Part shown: piece after piece, positions 1-11,954 of the stretch
How the letters are laid out: each line of letters opens with the position of its first letter
How positions within the stretch are numbered: position 1 is the stretch's first letter
Source: Siphonodentalium dalli
Taxonomy: Eukaryota > Mollusca > Scaphopoda > Gadilida > Siphonodentaliidae
Assembly (NCBI GenBank): GCA_032622095.1
Contig: CP136066.1
Span: 229,402,961-229,466,960, forward strand
DNA length: 64,000 nucleotides
Direction of reading: 5' to 3'
Translations under genes and position numbers: made by a program
The notes under the pieces: generated by a model
The model's input: only the letters and a program-made list of their open reading frames with translations
Database searches by the model: none
Told to the model about the DNA's origin: nothing

Positions 1-510
1 ACTTGGTATGTGGGTATATTTTCGGCCGGGGAGTGGCATAAACCTATTAATTTGCCCGTGCGACATGACCTTGACCTTGAAATCGGGTCATTTCAAGGTC
101 AAATGCCCGAATATCACGGGATTTCGATTAAACTTTGTACGTGAGGGTACTTTCGTATGGGGAGTCTCATAAGCCTATTCATTTGCCCATGCGACGTGAC
201 CTTGACCTTGAAATAAGGTCAATTCAAGGTCAAATCGACAATTTTGATGGGATTTCGACGAAATTTGATACGTGGGGTTACTTTTGTCCACTGAGTGCTT
301 TGGGCGGGTTGAGTCGTGACCCCGACCTGACCTTGACCTTCAAAATGATCAATTCAAGGTCAAATCGGGTAAAACCGGATGGATTTAGACGGGCACGTTT
401 GTCGGGTAATTTTGTCCGGGCAGTGTTTTGGACTGGTCAAATCGTGACCCCATTTGACCTTCAAAATGGACAATTTAAGGTCAAAGCCCGGACGAAGTCG
501 GGTCACCTTC
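1..510. repeat. Four-unit tandem array (~128 bp) with TCAAGGTCA-type motifs
   Basis: Four diverged units start near 1, 128, 255 and 382 and continue to the window edge, so the array is partial. Units contain the doublet TGACCTTGACCTTGA or a decayed form, and 15-20 bases later TCAAGGTCAAA. TCAAGGTCA is the monomeric site of SF-1/ERR-type nuclear receptors. The 127-codon open frame at 135-518 crosses the unit borders and looks fortuitous. Confidence 0.75.
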
Positions 511-512
511 TA

Positions 513-1890
513 GGTTGATATAAAATGGAAAAATAGTGAATAATGTGGGGGTGGGTCCCAAAATTTTAATTGATTTTTTTTGCGCGCAAATTTTTTTTAT
601 TGTGTCTGTTTCAGCTTGCTTGGCAGTTTTTATAATGAAAATTGTCTAGTTCACGGTGTAGTTCAATAAAAAAATACTTCAGATAGCTCTAGGGTAGGGT
701 GAACTTAATGCAGTCTGACAATATCAGCTAACAACTCATGACAGAATATTAATTACAATAATTCTTATACTCTTTATTCATACAGTTAGTTGATGCATGA
801 GTGTAATGTATGAAATAAGTATTTGTATCAGTGTTTGTACACTAAAATTGATTGCATATCAGCATATGTGATACAATTATGGCCATGTGACCCTCAATGC
901 AGGGCAACTCATTTTATTTTTAACCCTTCGAACACTATGGCCCCAGAGCATCAGTAGCACCCTGGCGCGGGGATCCCACTCGTTCAAGTAACGGCCGGTA
1001 TTCTCAATGTATCAGAATAATGTATAGTTAATAATATATAGCAGACACAGGTAGACATATAATAGTAAATCAAGAGTACAGCCGGTATACTGTAAACAGA
1101 AGACCAAATTGGAGTTATCTTCCCTACACCAACACAATGACGTTACGCTTACTGTGACCTCATCTCCACGGTCACATGTCACTAAAGTGCACATCCGTGT
1201 ATATGGATTTGGCACTAAATTGACCATCTGCGTTCAAACTCAAAGGGTTAAACATTATTTTAGGCCTAGTCCTAAGTCGTAATGCGAGGTCGGGTCGGTG
1301 GTCATGCAGGCATACATAAAAGCCAATTCATATGCACATTTTCCTTTTTGGTATTACTATAGGCTCTAGGCCTACTAGTTGATGCTGGTTGATGTCTGAA
1401 AAAAAGATAAATTTAATTTTGTGTAATTTTTTATTCTATTATAGGCCCTAACACTGGCCCTAGTTATTTTTTGTTGTCATTCCAGGGGATTCAACATATT
1501 TTTCATCTACTCACACAGATGAATAGGCTGGGTTATAAATTTACCAATATAATCACATCATATTCTACCTTTGTTGATTTCTTAGAGTTCAATTTAGTTG
1601 AGATTATCGCTGATTACTGCTGATTATCGCATAATTATCAGCCAAGAAAATATTTGTCTTGTACATGTTTGTAAACAGGAAGTAACATTTAATTTGTTCT
1701 TTCAAAGAAGGGACCAATATAGAGCGGTTGGTCGTTTTTACAGAGGGGACCAACATGAAGCTTTGGGGTTTTGGGGTGGGTGTCTAAAAATTTATGGAAA
1801 AAAATGCAAGAAAGGGTGGGTGGTGTAAAAAAAATGGCAATGTAAAAAAAACACCCCCACGTCTCGCAACATTTTTACGGCCCCCCCCTG
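513..1890 (+). repeat. Duplicated segment, copy 1 (partner 4668-6775)
   Basis: The bases from about 513 (TTGATATAAAATGGAAAAAT) to about 870 align with 4668-5010. After a non-matching stretch (871-1190), 1195-1890 aligns with 5515-5573 and then 6164-6775. At 1248-1251 this copy has a plain TTAA where copy 2 carries a 589-bp insertion. Both copies end in a poly-C run near CGTCTCGCAAC. No gene was recognised. The short open frames at 1012-1227 and 1598-1828 are not supported. Confidence 0.8.
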
Positions 1891-2278
1891 TTTATGGGTA
1901 ATAATATGATCTTGGTGGTGTTACCATTTCTGACCATTTTTGTTGTTAATTATATCCCGGATATTCTGCAGACAATGCTAATAATGTTGGCAGATTTCAA
2001 CACACAACGTTTGTGTAGATATAGGCTCTATATATAAGCTATATAATACATGGAGTTTTTGTGACACTTCGTTTACAAACACCGGGACCAAAACAGAAAC
2101 AGCACTGTATGTGCGAGTGGGCATTATATTCTGTATTGCCTCCTTCTTGGGAGAGAATATGTATATGTCACAGAACGATGTGTATCAGTGTGCCCCAGAC
2201 TCTATACTTATATAATTATAAGTATGTTGAATAGAGCATCACACATTATATAACACAGTATGCGAGTAGTATTGGCGA

Positions 2279-3629
2279 GCACTCTGGACCACACCCTCGC
2301 TGCGGGTCTGACCCGCAGCGAATGGGGTGGGCCAGAAAAAATTCAAATCAAATTCTGCGGGTCACTCTGGCCCATGGGCCAGAGTGACCCGCAGCGAATG
2401 GGCCAGAGTGACCCGCAGCGAATGGGGTGGGCCAGAAAAAATCCAAAATCAAATTCTGCGGGCCACTCTGGCCCATGGGCCAGAGTGACCCGCAGCGAGG
2501 GGGGTGGGCCAGAAATTTTACTGGGGGCGGGCACTCTGGCCCATGGGCCAGAGTGCCCGACCCAGAAATTTTCTGGCCCATGTTTGTTTACCCGGGGCGG
2601 GCACTCTGGTCCATGGGCCAGAGTGTCCGACAGCGAGGGGATGGGCCAGAGGTTGTGTTAGATTCCAAAGATTAAGGTGAGCGCTTCGAAGGGTTTTTGA
2701 CAGAAAAGAGCGAAGCCTTGCCGAAGGGCGTCCCCCATCGCTGTACACACTGAACTTAGAATAATACCGAGCAAAAATAGATGCATCGGTAAATTGTGCT
2801 ACATTACCAGTGCATTTTTTAACAAAAGCGATAGCGTTGTAAAATGTACTTGTAGAAATTGCCGTTCAGTTAAATGTTATGAGATAATGGTAAAATGGTA
2901 CAGATAACATTTTCCCGAGTCAAATCGGTGTTTTGTTCATAGAAATATGATGTTTTTGACAAAAAAGAAACACAGCTGGATTCGACATTTGCGTTGTTGC
3001 AGGAACATGGTCGTACTGCACATCAATAGTTAACATCTTCGAGGATCAAATATATGGGATGCGCGGGCCTCGTTGACGACGTCATTGAGTTTTTCTACCA
3101 ATTTTCCCCGAACGTCAAATCAGCTGTGTTTCTTTTTTTGTCAAAAAACATCATATTTCTATGAATAAAACACCGATTTGACTCGGGAAAATTTTATCTG
3201 TACCATTTTATCATTATCTCATAACATTTCACTGAACGGCAATTTCTACAAGTATATTTTACAGCGCTATCGTCTTCGAATTTATTCGAAGACTTTCACT
3301 TTTGTTAAAAATGCACTGGTAAAGTAGCACAATTTACCAATGCATCTATTTTTGCTCGGTATTATTCTAAGTTCAGTGTGTACAGCGAAGGGGAATGTCC
3401 TTCGCTTACCACACTGCCATTAGAATCCGAGAAAAAAAATCGATACATTAGTAAATTGTGCTCTTTTCTGTTAAAAAAAAACCCCTTCGAAGCGCTCACC
3501 TTACTCTTTGGAATCTAACACAACCTCTGGACCGACCCATGGGCCAGAGTGGCCCACATAATTTGGTTTGGAATTTTTCTGGCCCACGCACCTCGCTGCG
3601 GGCCACTCTGACCCATGGGCCAGAGTTTT
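2279..3629. mobile_element. Large foldback element with tandem repeats in its terminal arms
   Basis: The inner arms (about 2657-2990 and 3110-3521) are near-perfect inverted complements around a ~120-base centre. Shared blocks include GTTAGATTCCAAAG and CACTGAACTTAGAATAATAC. Outside them both ends carry tandem units built on the palindrome GGCCCATGGGCC, followed by AGAGT and CGCTGCGGG: at least four units on the left (2340-2650) and two on the right (3535-3629). Drosophila FB and Galileo elements are also long inverted repeats with internal tandem units, but no transposase is visible here. The open frames in the arms on both strands are products of the repeats. Confidence 0.7.
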
Positions 3630-3830
3630 GTCGACTCGAATCTAATACCAGACCCACAATTGTATTAAATGCGTCTAAAATGCGACGTTTGAAACAATTA
3701 GATCCGTGTCAGACGCACCACAGACGAATCTCCGTCCAATTCAGACGAATCTTCGTCGGTGATGCGTCTGAAATCCGTCTTGGTTTCAAACGACGGATTT
3801 TTGTCGACTCGAATCTAATACATGTGACGA
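3630..3830. repeat. Dispersed repeat with GTCGACTCGAATCTAATA ends
   Basis: GTCGACTCGAATCTAATA occurs at both ends of this 200-base block. Part of the block reappears inverted at 7085-7215 (GATTCGAGTCGAC and ACCGACGGATT). It lies immediately outside the right end of the foldback. No coding content was recognised. Confidence 0.5.
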
Positions 3831-4029
3831 GAAGAGCCGAAAGTTTCCGAATAACGAATGCAAATGCTATGATAATGATATGATAATGGTATAATAATGA
3901 GGGAGTTCCCCTTATCTGCGGAAATACCCACATGACGTCATTTGTCGCACGCTCTCTTTGTTATAAAGAAAGATATATCTATAAGAATTGCTTAGGTAAC
4001 ATTGTGAAAATTTTAATTATTATGGCAGT

Positions 4030-4435
4030 ATTATCAATGATTTATAATAATTCATATATACCGGTATAAGGGATATGGGTTGTAGCAACTGATTTATAAT
4101 AATTCATATAGACCGATATTCCTTATTGTAAGGGATAGGGGTGGTAGTCTCTGATGTATAATAATTAATATATACCGGTATTACTTATATAAGGGGTAGG
4201 GGTGGTACCACTGATTAATAATAATGTTATATATACCGGCATTACTTGTTATGAGGGGTATATGGGTGGTAACCTCTTATTTATAATAATTCATATATTC
4301 CGGTATTACTTATTATAAGGGGCAGAGTGGTAGCCTATGATTTATAATAATTAATATATTCCGGTAATCCTTATTATAAGTGGTAGGGGTGGTAGTCTCT
4401 GATTTATAATAATTCTTGTATACCGGTATTTACAT
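4030..4435. repeat. ~62-bp minisatellite, about 6.5 diverged units
   Basis: Units read roughly TGATTTATAATAATTCATAT, then a CCGGTATTACTTATTATAAG block, then GGGGTAGGGGTGGTAGCCTC. Units differ by several substitutions and small indels. Poly-G and GGGT microsatellite runs follow at 4446-4513. Confidence 0.8.
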
Positions 4436-4667
4436 GCATGGTACAGGGGGGGGGGGGCCGAATTTTTTTTACGAGACATGAGGTGGGGGGGGGGGTGGGT
4501 GGGTGGGTGGGTACCCGAGGCCGGAAACAGTTTTTGACCACCTTTTTTGCATTTTTTTTTCAATGATATATTTTCAACTGTTTTAAACATATTTGTTTAT
4601 ATGTTGTGGCTTGTTGCAATATGAGAAGCACTAATACATTCAATATTGTTATAATTACCCCCATAAG

Positions 4668-6775
4668 TTGATATAAAATGGAAAAATACTGAATATTGTG
4701 GGGGTGGGTCCCAAAATTTTCATTGATTTTTTTTGCGCGCAATTTGTTTTTTATTGTGTCTGTTTCATCTTGCCTGGCAGTTTTTATATTGAAAATTGTC
4801 TAGTTCACGGTGTTGATCAATACAAAAATACTTCAGATAGCTCTAGGGTAGGGTGAACTTAATGCAGTCTGACAATATCAGCTAACAACTCATGACAGAA
4901 TATTACAATAATTCTTGTACTTCATGACAGTCTCTTTACTCATACAGTTAGTTGATGCATGAGTGTAATGTATGAACTAAATATTTGTATCAGTGTTTGT
5001 ATACTAAATTGATTTTTAAATATACTTTTGTCAAATAATTATTTGAATTGTCAAATTATTTGTTTCAGTGTTGTTGACAACCATCAATAAGTAAATAAGT
5101 AGACATGAAATACAGTTTTAATAACATTTATTGAAAGAAACAAAAATATAACCTTCCTTGGATAGTCTTCTGAAAAGTATAAAACATATTATTTAAATAG
5201 ATGTGAAGAGGGGCCAGGACACATTACAGTTTTATTCACATTGTAATTATTATATCTCATAATTACCTGCATATACTAGTATGTAAATGACACTTAATGT
5301 CTAATTCAGGCTAATTTGAAAATTTTCAAAGAAGAAAATTAATTTACTTAATTAGTGTATATTTATAAGATGATGTGCATGCAAGGTGGTCTAGTTTGAA
5401 GGCACACATAAAGGTCATGTACAGAATGTGTGTGAATTTCTTATTGCACATGAACTCCATCCAGTACATGACCGAAGTTCAGCTCTGATTGTCCAAATGA
5501 ATCTCAGTAATATACATCCGTGTATATGGATTTGGCACTAAATTGACCATCAACGTTCAAACTCAAAGGGTTAAAGGGGTACTGTACCCAAGATGTTGTT
5601 GTTGGTTTCTATAATCCCCGAGTCGGAGAATAAGGTAACAACTTTTCCATTCTTTGAATGTCTATTGAGTACGAAGTAGTGTTACGGATGGCAAATTTAC
5701 CGGAATGCAAAAATACAAATTGTCGTCGAGTAATTTTTGTACAGTTTTCAACCAAATGAATCAAATAAAAATTATATTATATGCATAGTAGTCCCATATA
5801 CTCATTTAAGTTATTGTATCGTCACTAGTCAATGGGTGGCTTGAGTTTTCTCCCAGTATAAGCATAATGTTTCAAACGATCGTGTGTGCAATGGGTTTAC
5901 TAATCCAGTATCCCTTAATTACAATTTGATTACGTTTTTTTCACGGAAATTCGTATTTTAATTTACGCCATTTTATGGCTCCAGCCATAAATTCAATTTA
6001 TATTAAATTATTAACTTTTAAATTATTAAATTTTAAGATAGCCTATTAACCTGAGCGTTTTCAGAATACATCTTCGACTCAAATTACTTATGTTTCTATA
6101 TAGTATCGATAATAGATCGTTGTTATCACCGGATATTTATTGAAAATGGCGTACAGTACCCCTTTAAGCATTATTTTAGGCCTAGTTCTAAGTCGTAGTG
6201 CGAGGTCGGGTCGGTGGTCATGTAGGCATACATAAAAGTTAATCCGTACACTGGTTCATATGCACATTTTCCTTTTTGGTATTACTATAGGCTCTAGGCC
6301 TACTAGTTGATGCTGGTTGATGTCTGAAAAAAGGATAAATTTAAGTTTGTGTAATTTTTTATTCTACTGTAGGCCCTAACACTGGCCCTAGTTATTTTTT
6401 GTTGTCATTCCAGGGGATTCAACATATTTTTCATCTACTCACCAGCTGTACCCACACAGATGAATAGGCTGGGTTATAAATTTACCAATATAATCACATA
6501 ATATTCTACCTTTGTTGATTGCTTAGAGTTCAATTTTGCACATGTTTGTTTACAGGAAGTAACATTTAATTTGGTCTTTCAACGAAGGGACCAATATAGA
6601 GCGGTTGGTCGTTTTTACAGAGGGGACCAACATAAAGCTTTGATGTTTTGGGGTGGGTGTCTAAAATTTTATGAGAAAAAAATGCAAGAAAGGGTGGGTG
6701 GGTGTAAAAAAATGGAAATGTAAAAAAAAGACCCCCACGTCTCGCAACTTTTTTACGCCCCCCCCCCCCACCCTG
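4668..6775 (+). repeat. Duplicated segment, copy 2 (partner 513-1890)
   Basis: Homologous to copy 1 at both ends. It differs by non-matching filler at 5011-5515 and by a TTAA-flanked insertion at 5575-6163. It contains no recognised gene. Confidence 0.8.
5575..6163. mobile_element. TTAA-target MITE (piggyBac-like target choice)
   Basis: The element begins AGGGGTACTGTAC and ends GTACAGTACCCCT, a 13-bp terminal inverted repeat. It is flanked by TTAA at 5571-5574 and 6164-6167. The paralogous segment has the empty site (single TTAA, 1248-1251), which defines both borders and the 4-bp duplication. There is no open frame for a transposase. TTAA duplications with short TIRs are known for piggyBac-group elements; the superfamily assignment is inference. 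Confidence 0.85.
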
Positions 6776-6911
6776 CATGGTATACACATATATAGATGGA
6801 AATTGGTTGCACGATATAACATTTATTTGTAGCGCCTATTATAGTATATTATATACCTGCATGTACTATATACATCCTCATATACATGATCACATATATT
6901 CGCGCTGCAGT

Positions 6912-6916
<5 letters not shown>

Positions 6917-6962
<46 letters not shown>
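6917..6962. repeat. (AT)n microsatellite
   Basis: About 23 AT dinucleotides. The open frames at 6777-6968 and 6849-7043 are produced by it. Confidence 0.95.
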
Positions 6963-6967
<5 letters not shown>

Positions 6968-7479
6968 ATTTATACTGTATTTTAGTATATATATGTATAA
7001 CATATACCGGTATATATAGGCCTCTATATCTACGCGTGACCAATTTTTGACGGTAACCGGGAATCCACCTTTAAATAAATCGACCGATGTATTATATTCG
7101 ACGCGACAAAGATGCGTCCGTCTGTAACAAAATCGACCGCAGACGCATCACCGACGGATTTAATACAATTAGATTCGAGTCGACAAAAATCCGTCGTTTG
7201 GAACGGGCCTGATTAAGCAGACTGCGACATAATGCAGACGAAATCCGGTCTGCCTAATTTTTGCATGCCAGTCACAACTAGTTATCTTGCGCTTTAATTG
7301 TTAACACCTCTCCTTGTTCAACCGATTTAGGTTGTCTTTTGTCTATAAAATGATGGCATTGAAAAAATGGTTGTTAATTTCCGCCCCGATAATTTTGAGA
7401 CATGTATATTCGATCGATATATAGTTTCATCATTGTGCGGTCTTTTTTCAATCCCGAAATGTGTACTCAATTTCGATGT

Positions 7480-7976
7480 ATGTGATTTGCTATGTGTTTT
7501 ACAAATCGCTTAAACAATTTTATTTACATAACATTTGTTTCAACTAACGAATTGTTTTTATTGGTGAGCTACATGTATACTATATATATCAATTATTAAT
7601 ATTAGAACACAGTGTGTCTTTTCTCCATGTTCTTCTTGGTGGTGATGTTTTACAGACTTATAATTTCACATTACCCACTGTGGGTGTCTTGGTTTCCTTC
7701 AATTGTTTATCTATGCTCCAATTGAAACAACTTGCATTTGTTCAGGATACAGCAGGCGGCACAAAATATAAGTCTGTAAAACATCACCACCAAGTAGAAC
7801 ATGGAGAAAAGACACACTGTGTTCTAATATTAATGTGCGTGTGTGTGTGTGTGTATATATGTATATATGTATATGTATGTATACATGTAGCTCACAAATA
7901 AAAACAATTCGTGTGTTGAAACAAATGTTATGTAAACAAAACTGTTTAAGTGATTTGTAAAACACATAGCCAATCA
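7480..7976. mobile_element. Foldback element, ~190-bp arms
   Basis: 7480-7668 is mirrored by 7762-7976. Shared blocks are CTCCATGTTCTTCTTGGTGG / CCACCAAGTAGAACATGGAG, CACAGTGTGTC / GACACACTGTG and TATGTGTTTTACAAAT / ATTTGTAAAACACATA. A ~95-base unpaired centre and a GT/ATGT microsatellite in the right arm are the main asymmetries. The open frames 7614-7901 and 7711-7977 both arise from the arms. No transposase is visible. Confidence 0.75.
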
Positions 7977-7979
7977 CGC

Positions 7980-8450
7980 AGTAAATTCAAATAGTTTAGT
8001 CTAAGTGTGATTTGTCAGAATATTTGACAATGCGTTGACCTTTCCCAGTGTTTGCCGTCAAGTTCTGATTTTACTTTAATGTTTTATTTGCTTAATTCGA
8101 CTTTGATCGATATTGCCAATGTAAAAGTAATGTGTACATATAACACTAGTTTTAAATGCGATATCTCGTCATTCGAGAGTTATTAATAATGACAATAAGA
8201 ACAAAGTTGATAATGATTTACACGCGCATGTTAATGGCAGTTGTTTTAGAAACTTAAAAAAACCCATTAATATCGGAGTTATCTTCCAACGAAAATGAAC
8301 ATCATTTTTCCACTTATCCATATGGGTGCATGCGGCCACAATAGTTCATAATATGATCCAAATGATCACTATATTAAATATTAGTGACCAAAGGGGGAAG
8401 TTGTCTCCGTCGGCAATATGCGTATATATGCCAAGCGCCAGTCAGGAGGC
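7980..8450 (+). repeat. Dispersed repeat, longer copy (partner 13385-13600)
   Basis: AGAATATTTGACAAT, CCGTCAAGTTCTGATTTTAC and ATTAGTGACCAAAG followed by GCGTATATATGCCAAGCGCC are shared with 13385-13600. The second copy lacks about 240 bases corresponding to 8100-8360. The sequence just after this block (8505-8570) is matched in inverted orientation near 13035-13110. Confidence 0.65.
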
Positions 8451-9016
8451 AAGCACCCCCAAATTTTGTTTTGCTAAACATTTTTAGTACCACATGCCAA
8501 CACATCCTTGGTGGTAGAGTTTGGTCCGCTGATTAAAAACAGCATTGTTGGCAATTTTCTAATCCCATGTTAGAGGTCAAATGTCAAGGTCATATGTATA
8601 GGCGCCTTTCTGTCCTAGCCTGAATTTTTCAACATATAGCATGATATTTTTTTAGTAAGAGCTATTGAGGAATGATGTATTGTACCAAGGACCAGTGAGG
8701 CATGGTAATCTGAATGCTGATGTGTCTATGTTCTTGTGTGGTTTCCTTAGCAACCGTTGCTATGAAATTGTTTTTCCATAGCAACCAGCCTCAAACGATC
8801 GTTTTTGATCCATGTTATGCCATCTAATACTGGAAATATGCGAATAGTTATACTTCGTGATCATCTTGAGTGTGCGTGCATGAAAATACAAACATTTAGA
8901 GCACAACACGGTAAATAATGTGGAGTGTACGGTATGACCCAACATAGTAGGCCTATGCTGTTACAATATCAAATTGGCTGCAATTTGGCACTAAATGCCA
9001 ATAGTGGGGTCCCTTA

Positions 9017-9905
9017 GGGGTTGAATCGTGACTTTAGTGACTAAAGCATGCAACTTTAAAGATAATTTGCTTATTCATAGGGAAAACTTTTTGGAGGGGG
9101 TGCCCGGGCGGAGTCCTGTGTCGGGATAAAATCAGGTTTCCATGGCAACGGCATAAAATATTTGGAGAAAAATTGAAAAAGGCCAATCTTAAGAACCAAC
9201 AAACCATGTGTTTGAAGAAATTGTGTTAACTTATAGTGTTAATAACGGTTCATCAAGCGGACTGAGTCACTTTGACATATATGGTCAAGGTAAATTGCTA
9301 AGGTCAAGGTCATTCCATAAATGTGATATTTTGGTCTATTTTTTATAATTGTTTCATATTTCGCTACCCCGGGTGCGTTAGTCATATAATCAATCGCTAC
9401 AAAAAGTAGGACGCAATCAGTGTTTAATTTGTTATATGATGCATTTGGCATAATACGGTCACTGTCACATGTGACAGCATTCAGTTGATACACAATCACA
9501 TTTTAAGTACTAATTTTTATAGTATTTTTGGCAGTACATAAGTCACGATACAGTACCCTTGAGAGGCCATCAGACCAAAATAAATATGATTTTGTGACTT
9601 TAGTAACTAAAGCATGAACCTGCATCATATGTGTTGCTTAGTTTTAGTGGAAACTTTCTGGAGCTGGTGCCCAAGTGAGGGGTCATGTGTCAGTAAGCAA
9701 TATGGTTTCCATGGCAACGGCATCAAATACAATGTATTTGGAGAAAAGTTGAAAAAATCCACTGTTGGCAATCCGATTAGCCTTGTGTTTGAAAACATTA
9801 TGTGAACTGATAGTACCATTAATGGTCAATCAAACGCACTAGGCCATAGGACATATATGGTCACAGTCAATTGCTAAGGTCAAGGTCATTGGAAATTTGA
9901 TATAC
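9017..9905 (+). repeat. Two diverged tandem copies (~580 bp) with X-box-like and AAGGTCA motifs
   Basis: 9020-9310 and 9590-9900 share GTGACTTTAGT.ACTAAAGC, GTTTCCATGGCAACGGCAT, a TTTGGAGAAAA block, GACATATATGGTCA and AATTGCTAAGGTCAAGGTCA. GTTTCCATGGCAAC is one base off the RFX X-box palindrome. The 9239-9499 minus and 9614-9805 plus open frames lie within the repeat and have no recognisable product. Confidence 0.6.
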
Positions 9906-10629
9906 CTTTTATAAACTTTCTCATATTCCACTACCACTAGCGCATGTTCAAATACCCATGCAAGCCATGGTATGATGGGATCAGCTACTAAATGACAATG
10001 TGGTATAGCAAAACAGCTGCGACACCTGGCAGTGTGCAATATTGTGAATATATTGAGTGGCCTATGGCACCATGGATTGAGGGAATATGATGCTTCGAGG
10101 CTTAGGATTTGGTGAAAAGGCTGCTGGCGTAATGTGAGGCCGCAGCCGTGGACTATTTATACAAGCTAGTCAATTAATGACTGTTGAGTCGCTGACATGA
10201 AATTCAATGCAAAGACTGAGAAAACTCTGACTCTGAAGATCACGACAGTTAGTACATGTCGATATCAATTAAGAACAAGTAGTTCTAAACAGGGACGTCT
10301 TTATAGGGTATCCATTGAGCAGTGGGGTGTCAACCTTGAAACTTTCAATTGCACGGCCGACCCCCCCCCCAACATAGTCCACACGAGGTCCCCTCCAACT
10401 GAAACAAACATACTCCCAAGTTTGTAAAATTCCCTTTCTTACCCCCCTTACATTGGAAGTGATGCCTCCAACCTGACATGCCCCCTTCCTTTTTTAATGG
10501 CCGACCCCATTCAAACATATTTGATTCCAAACTATTCATGGACCCTATATACACACCAAAGCGACATTGTTTGACTGGTCCGACACATTATACAAAATCT
10601 AACCCAAGGACCTTCCAAACTATATATAG

Positions 10630-11210
10630 GCTAAAAAGGACTGATGGCTCTTTAAGATTAACCATTGAGGAAAATAGTTATGTCCCATGCAGGATCAGCC
10701 AGTATTGGATACCCAATTTGAACAAATAACCCAAAGACCTCTTTACCAAATATAAGCAGAATAGGCCTGATGGTTCTTGAGGTGTTTTATGAAATACTAT
10801 AGAGGGAACGAGTTATGTCCCTGGGTCTACCCTTATTTGACCTGGTGACCCCATTTGAACAAATCTGAATCACTGTCACACAATGACTCTCCATACCAAA
10901 TATAAGCTGAATATAGGTTGATGGTTCTCGATAAGAAGACATTTTAACAATTATTATGGATAGAAAAGTTATTGTCCTGTCTCCGCCCTTGTTGTATTCC
11001 TGTCACTCAATGACCATCCATACCAAATATAAGCTAGATAGCCCCGATGGTTCTTGAGATGTTTTAAGAATTAATATGGACGGAAAAAGCTTGAACCCTT
11101 TTTGACCCGGCGAACCAATTTGAACAGATCAGAAACCCAGTCACCTGGTGACCATCCACAATATATATAACTCAATTCTGACTTGAGGTTCTTGAGAAGA
11201 TATTGACGGG
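10630..11210 (-). repeat. Diverged ~150-bp tandem units of a dispersed family (also 23980-24195, 36640-38230)
   Basis: The block CCATACCAAATATAAGCTGA, followed by TGATGGTTCTTGAG and GTTATGTCCCTG, recurs at roughly 130-150-base spacing. It is the reverse complement of the TCAGCTTATATTTGGTATGG-type sequence at 23980-24195 and 36640-38230. 9906-10630 shows nothing recognisable beyond a poly-C run near 10363. Confidence 0.6.
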
Positions 11211-11483
11211 TGTGTAGTGGCGACTATTGCTACACTGTATACTTTGTCTCACGTGAGCTAAAAGCCACCACCCTTATCTAGTTTCTCATATGTAACGGCC
11301 CGATAACAGAGGAATTTATTTTTAATGGCATGACTGTCAGATTCACACTTGTATCTCGCAAACTGTTCAAACTTTCTGTTAACTTCTGTATTCGTATGCT
11401 TGCTAGATAACTACTGCACCACATTGATTAAATATGTTGGCGTTATTACAATATACGTTTAAATGCAGCAGAAAATAAATGAT

Positions 11484-11805
11484 TCGGCTCCAAATGGCAG
11501 GAAAATCCAAATTTACCAACACTTTTTCCTATAAAGTAGTGGTATGGTATGATGTGGCAATATTAAGACAAACAATATTGGCAAATAAGTTAGACCTTCG
11601 CCACACCGTTCGCTTGACCAAAATCGTTAATGTCTGGAAAAAGTGACTGGTGGGTATCTTTCATCGTCGATTTGACAATAGCCAGCACCAATTCCGATAT
11701 TTTTCACTATCAATTTCGTGAACAATATATGTTTCAACTTGTTCTACTGTGGGTAGGGGTACCCGACCACTTTTGGCGTTTGGTCGCTGCGCTATTTAGT
11801 CTCAG
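11484..11805 (+). repeat. Dispersed repeat (inverted partner 45835-46105)
   Basis: TTCGGCTCCAAATG, AAAATCGTTAAT, AAAGTGACTGGTGGGTATC, CATCGTCGAT and GTTTCAACTTGTTCTACT are shared with the reverse complement of 45835-46105. The 61-codon open frame at 11630-11815 is inside the repeat, so it is not called a gene. Confidence 0.65.
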
Positions 11806-11954
11806 TATATTATAATATTACTCGACATAAGCCAGGGGCCCGTGTATGTGCTTAGGGGTGACGCATATTGGGAGGGGGCCAAGTTACATGCCCTTGTGGT
11901 TCATAGTTTGGGTTAATAAATATTAGTTTCAACATTATTATGAATATAAATAAA

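Noticed and set aside
2260-2748. Several GPWARV-type frames on both strands
   Set aside because: They are translations of the GGCCCATGGGCC tandem repeats in the foldback arms.
6777-7043. Frames rich in YIYIYI
   Set aside because: (AT)n microsatellite translation.
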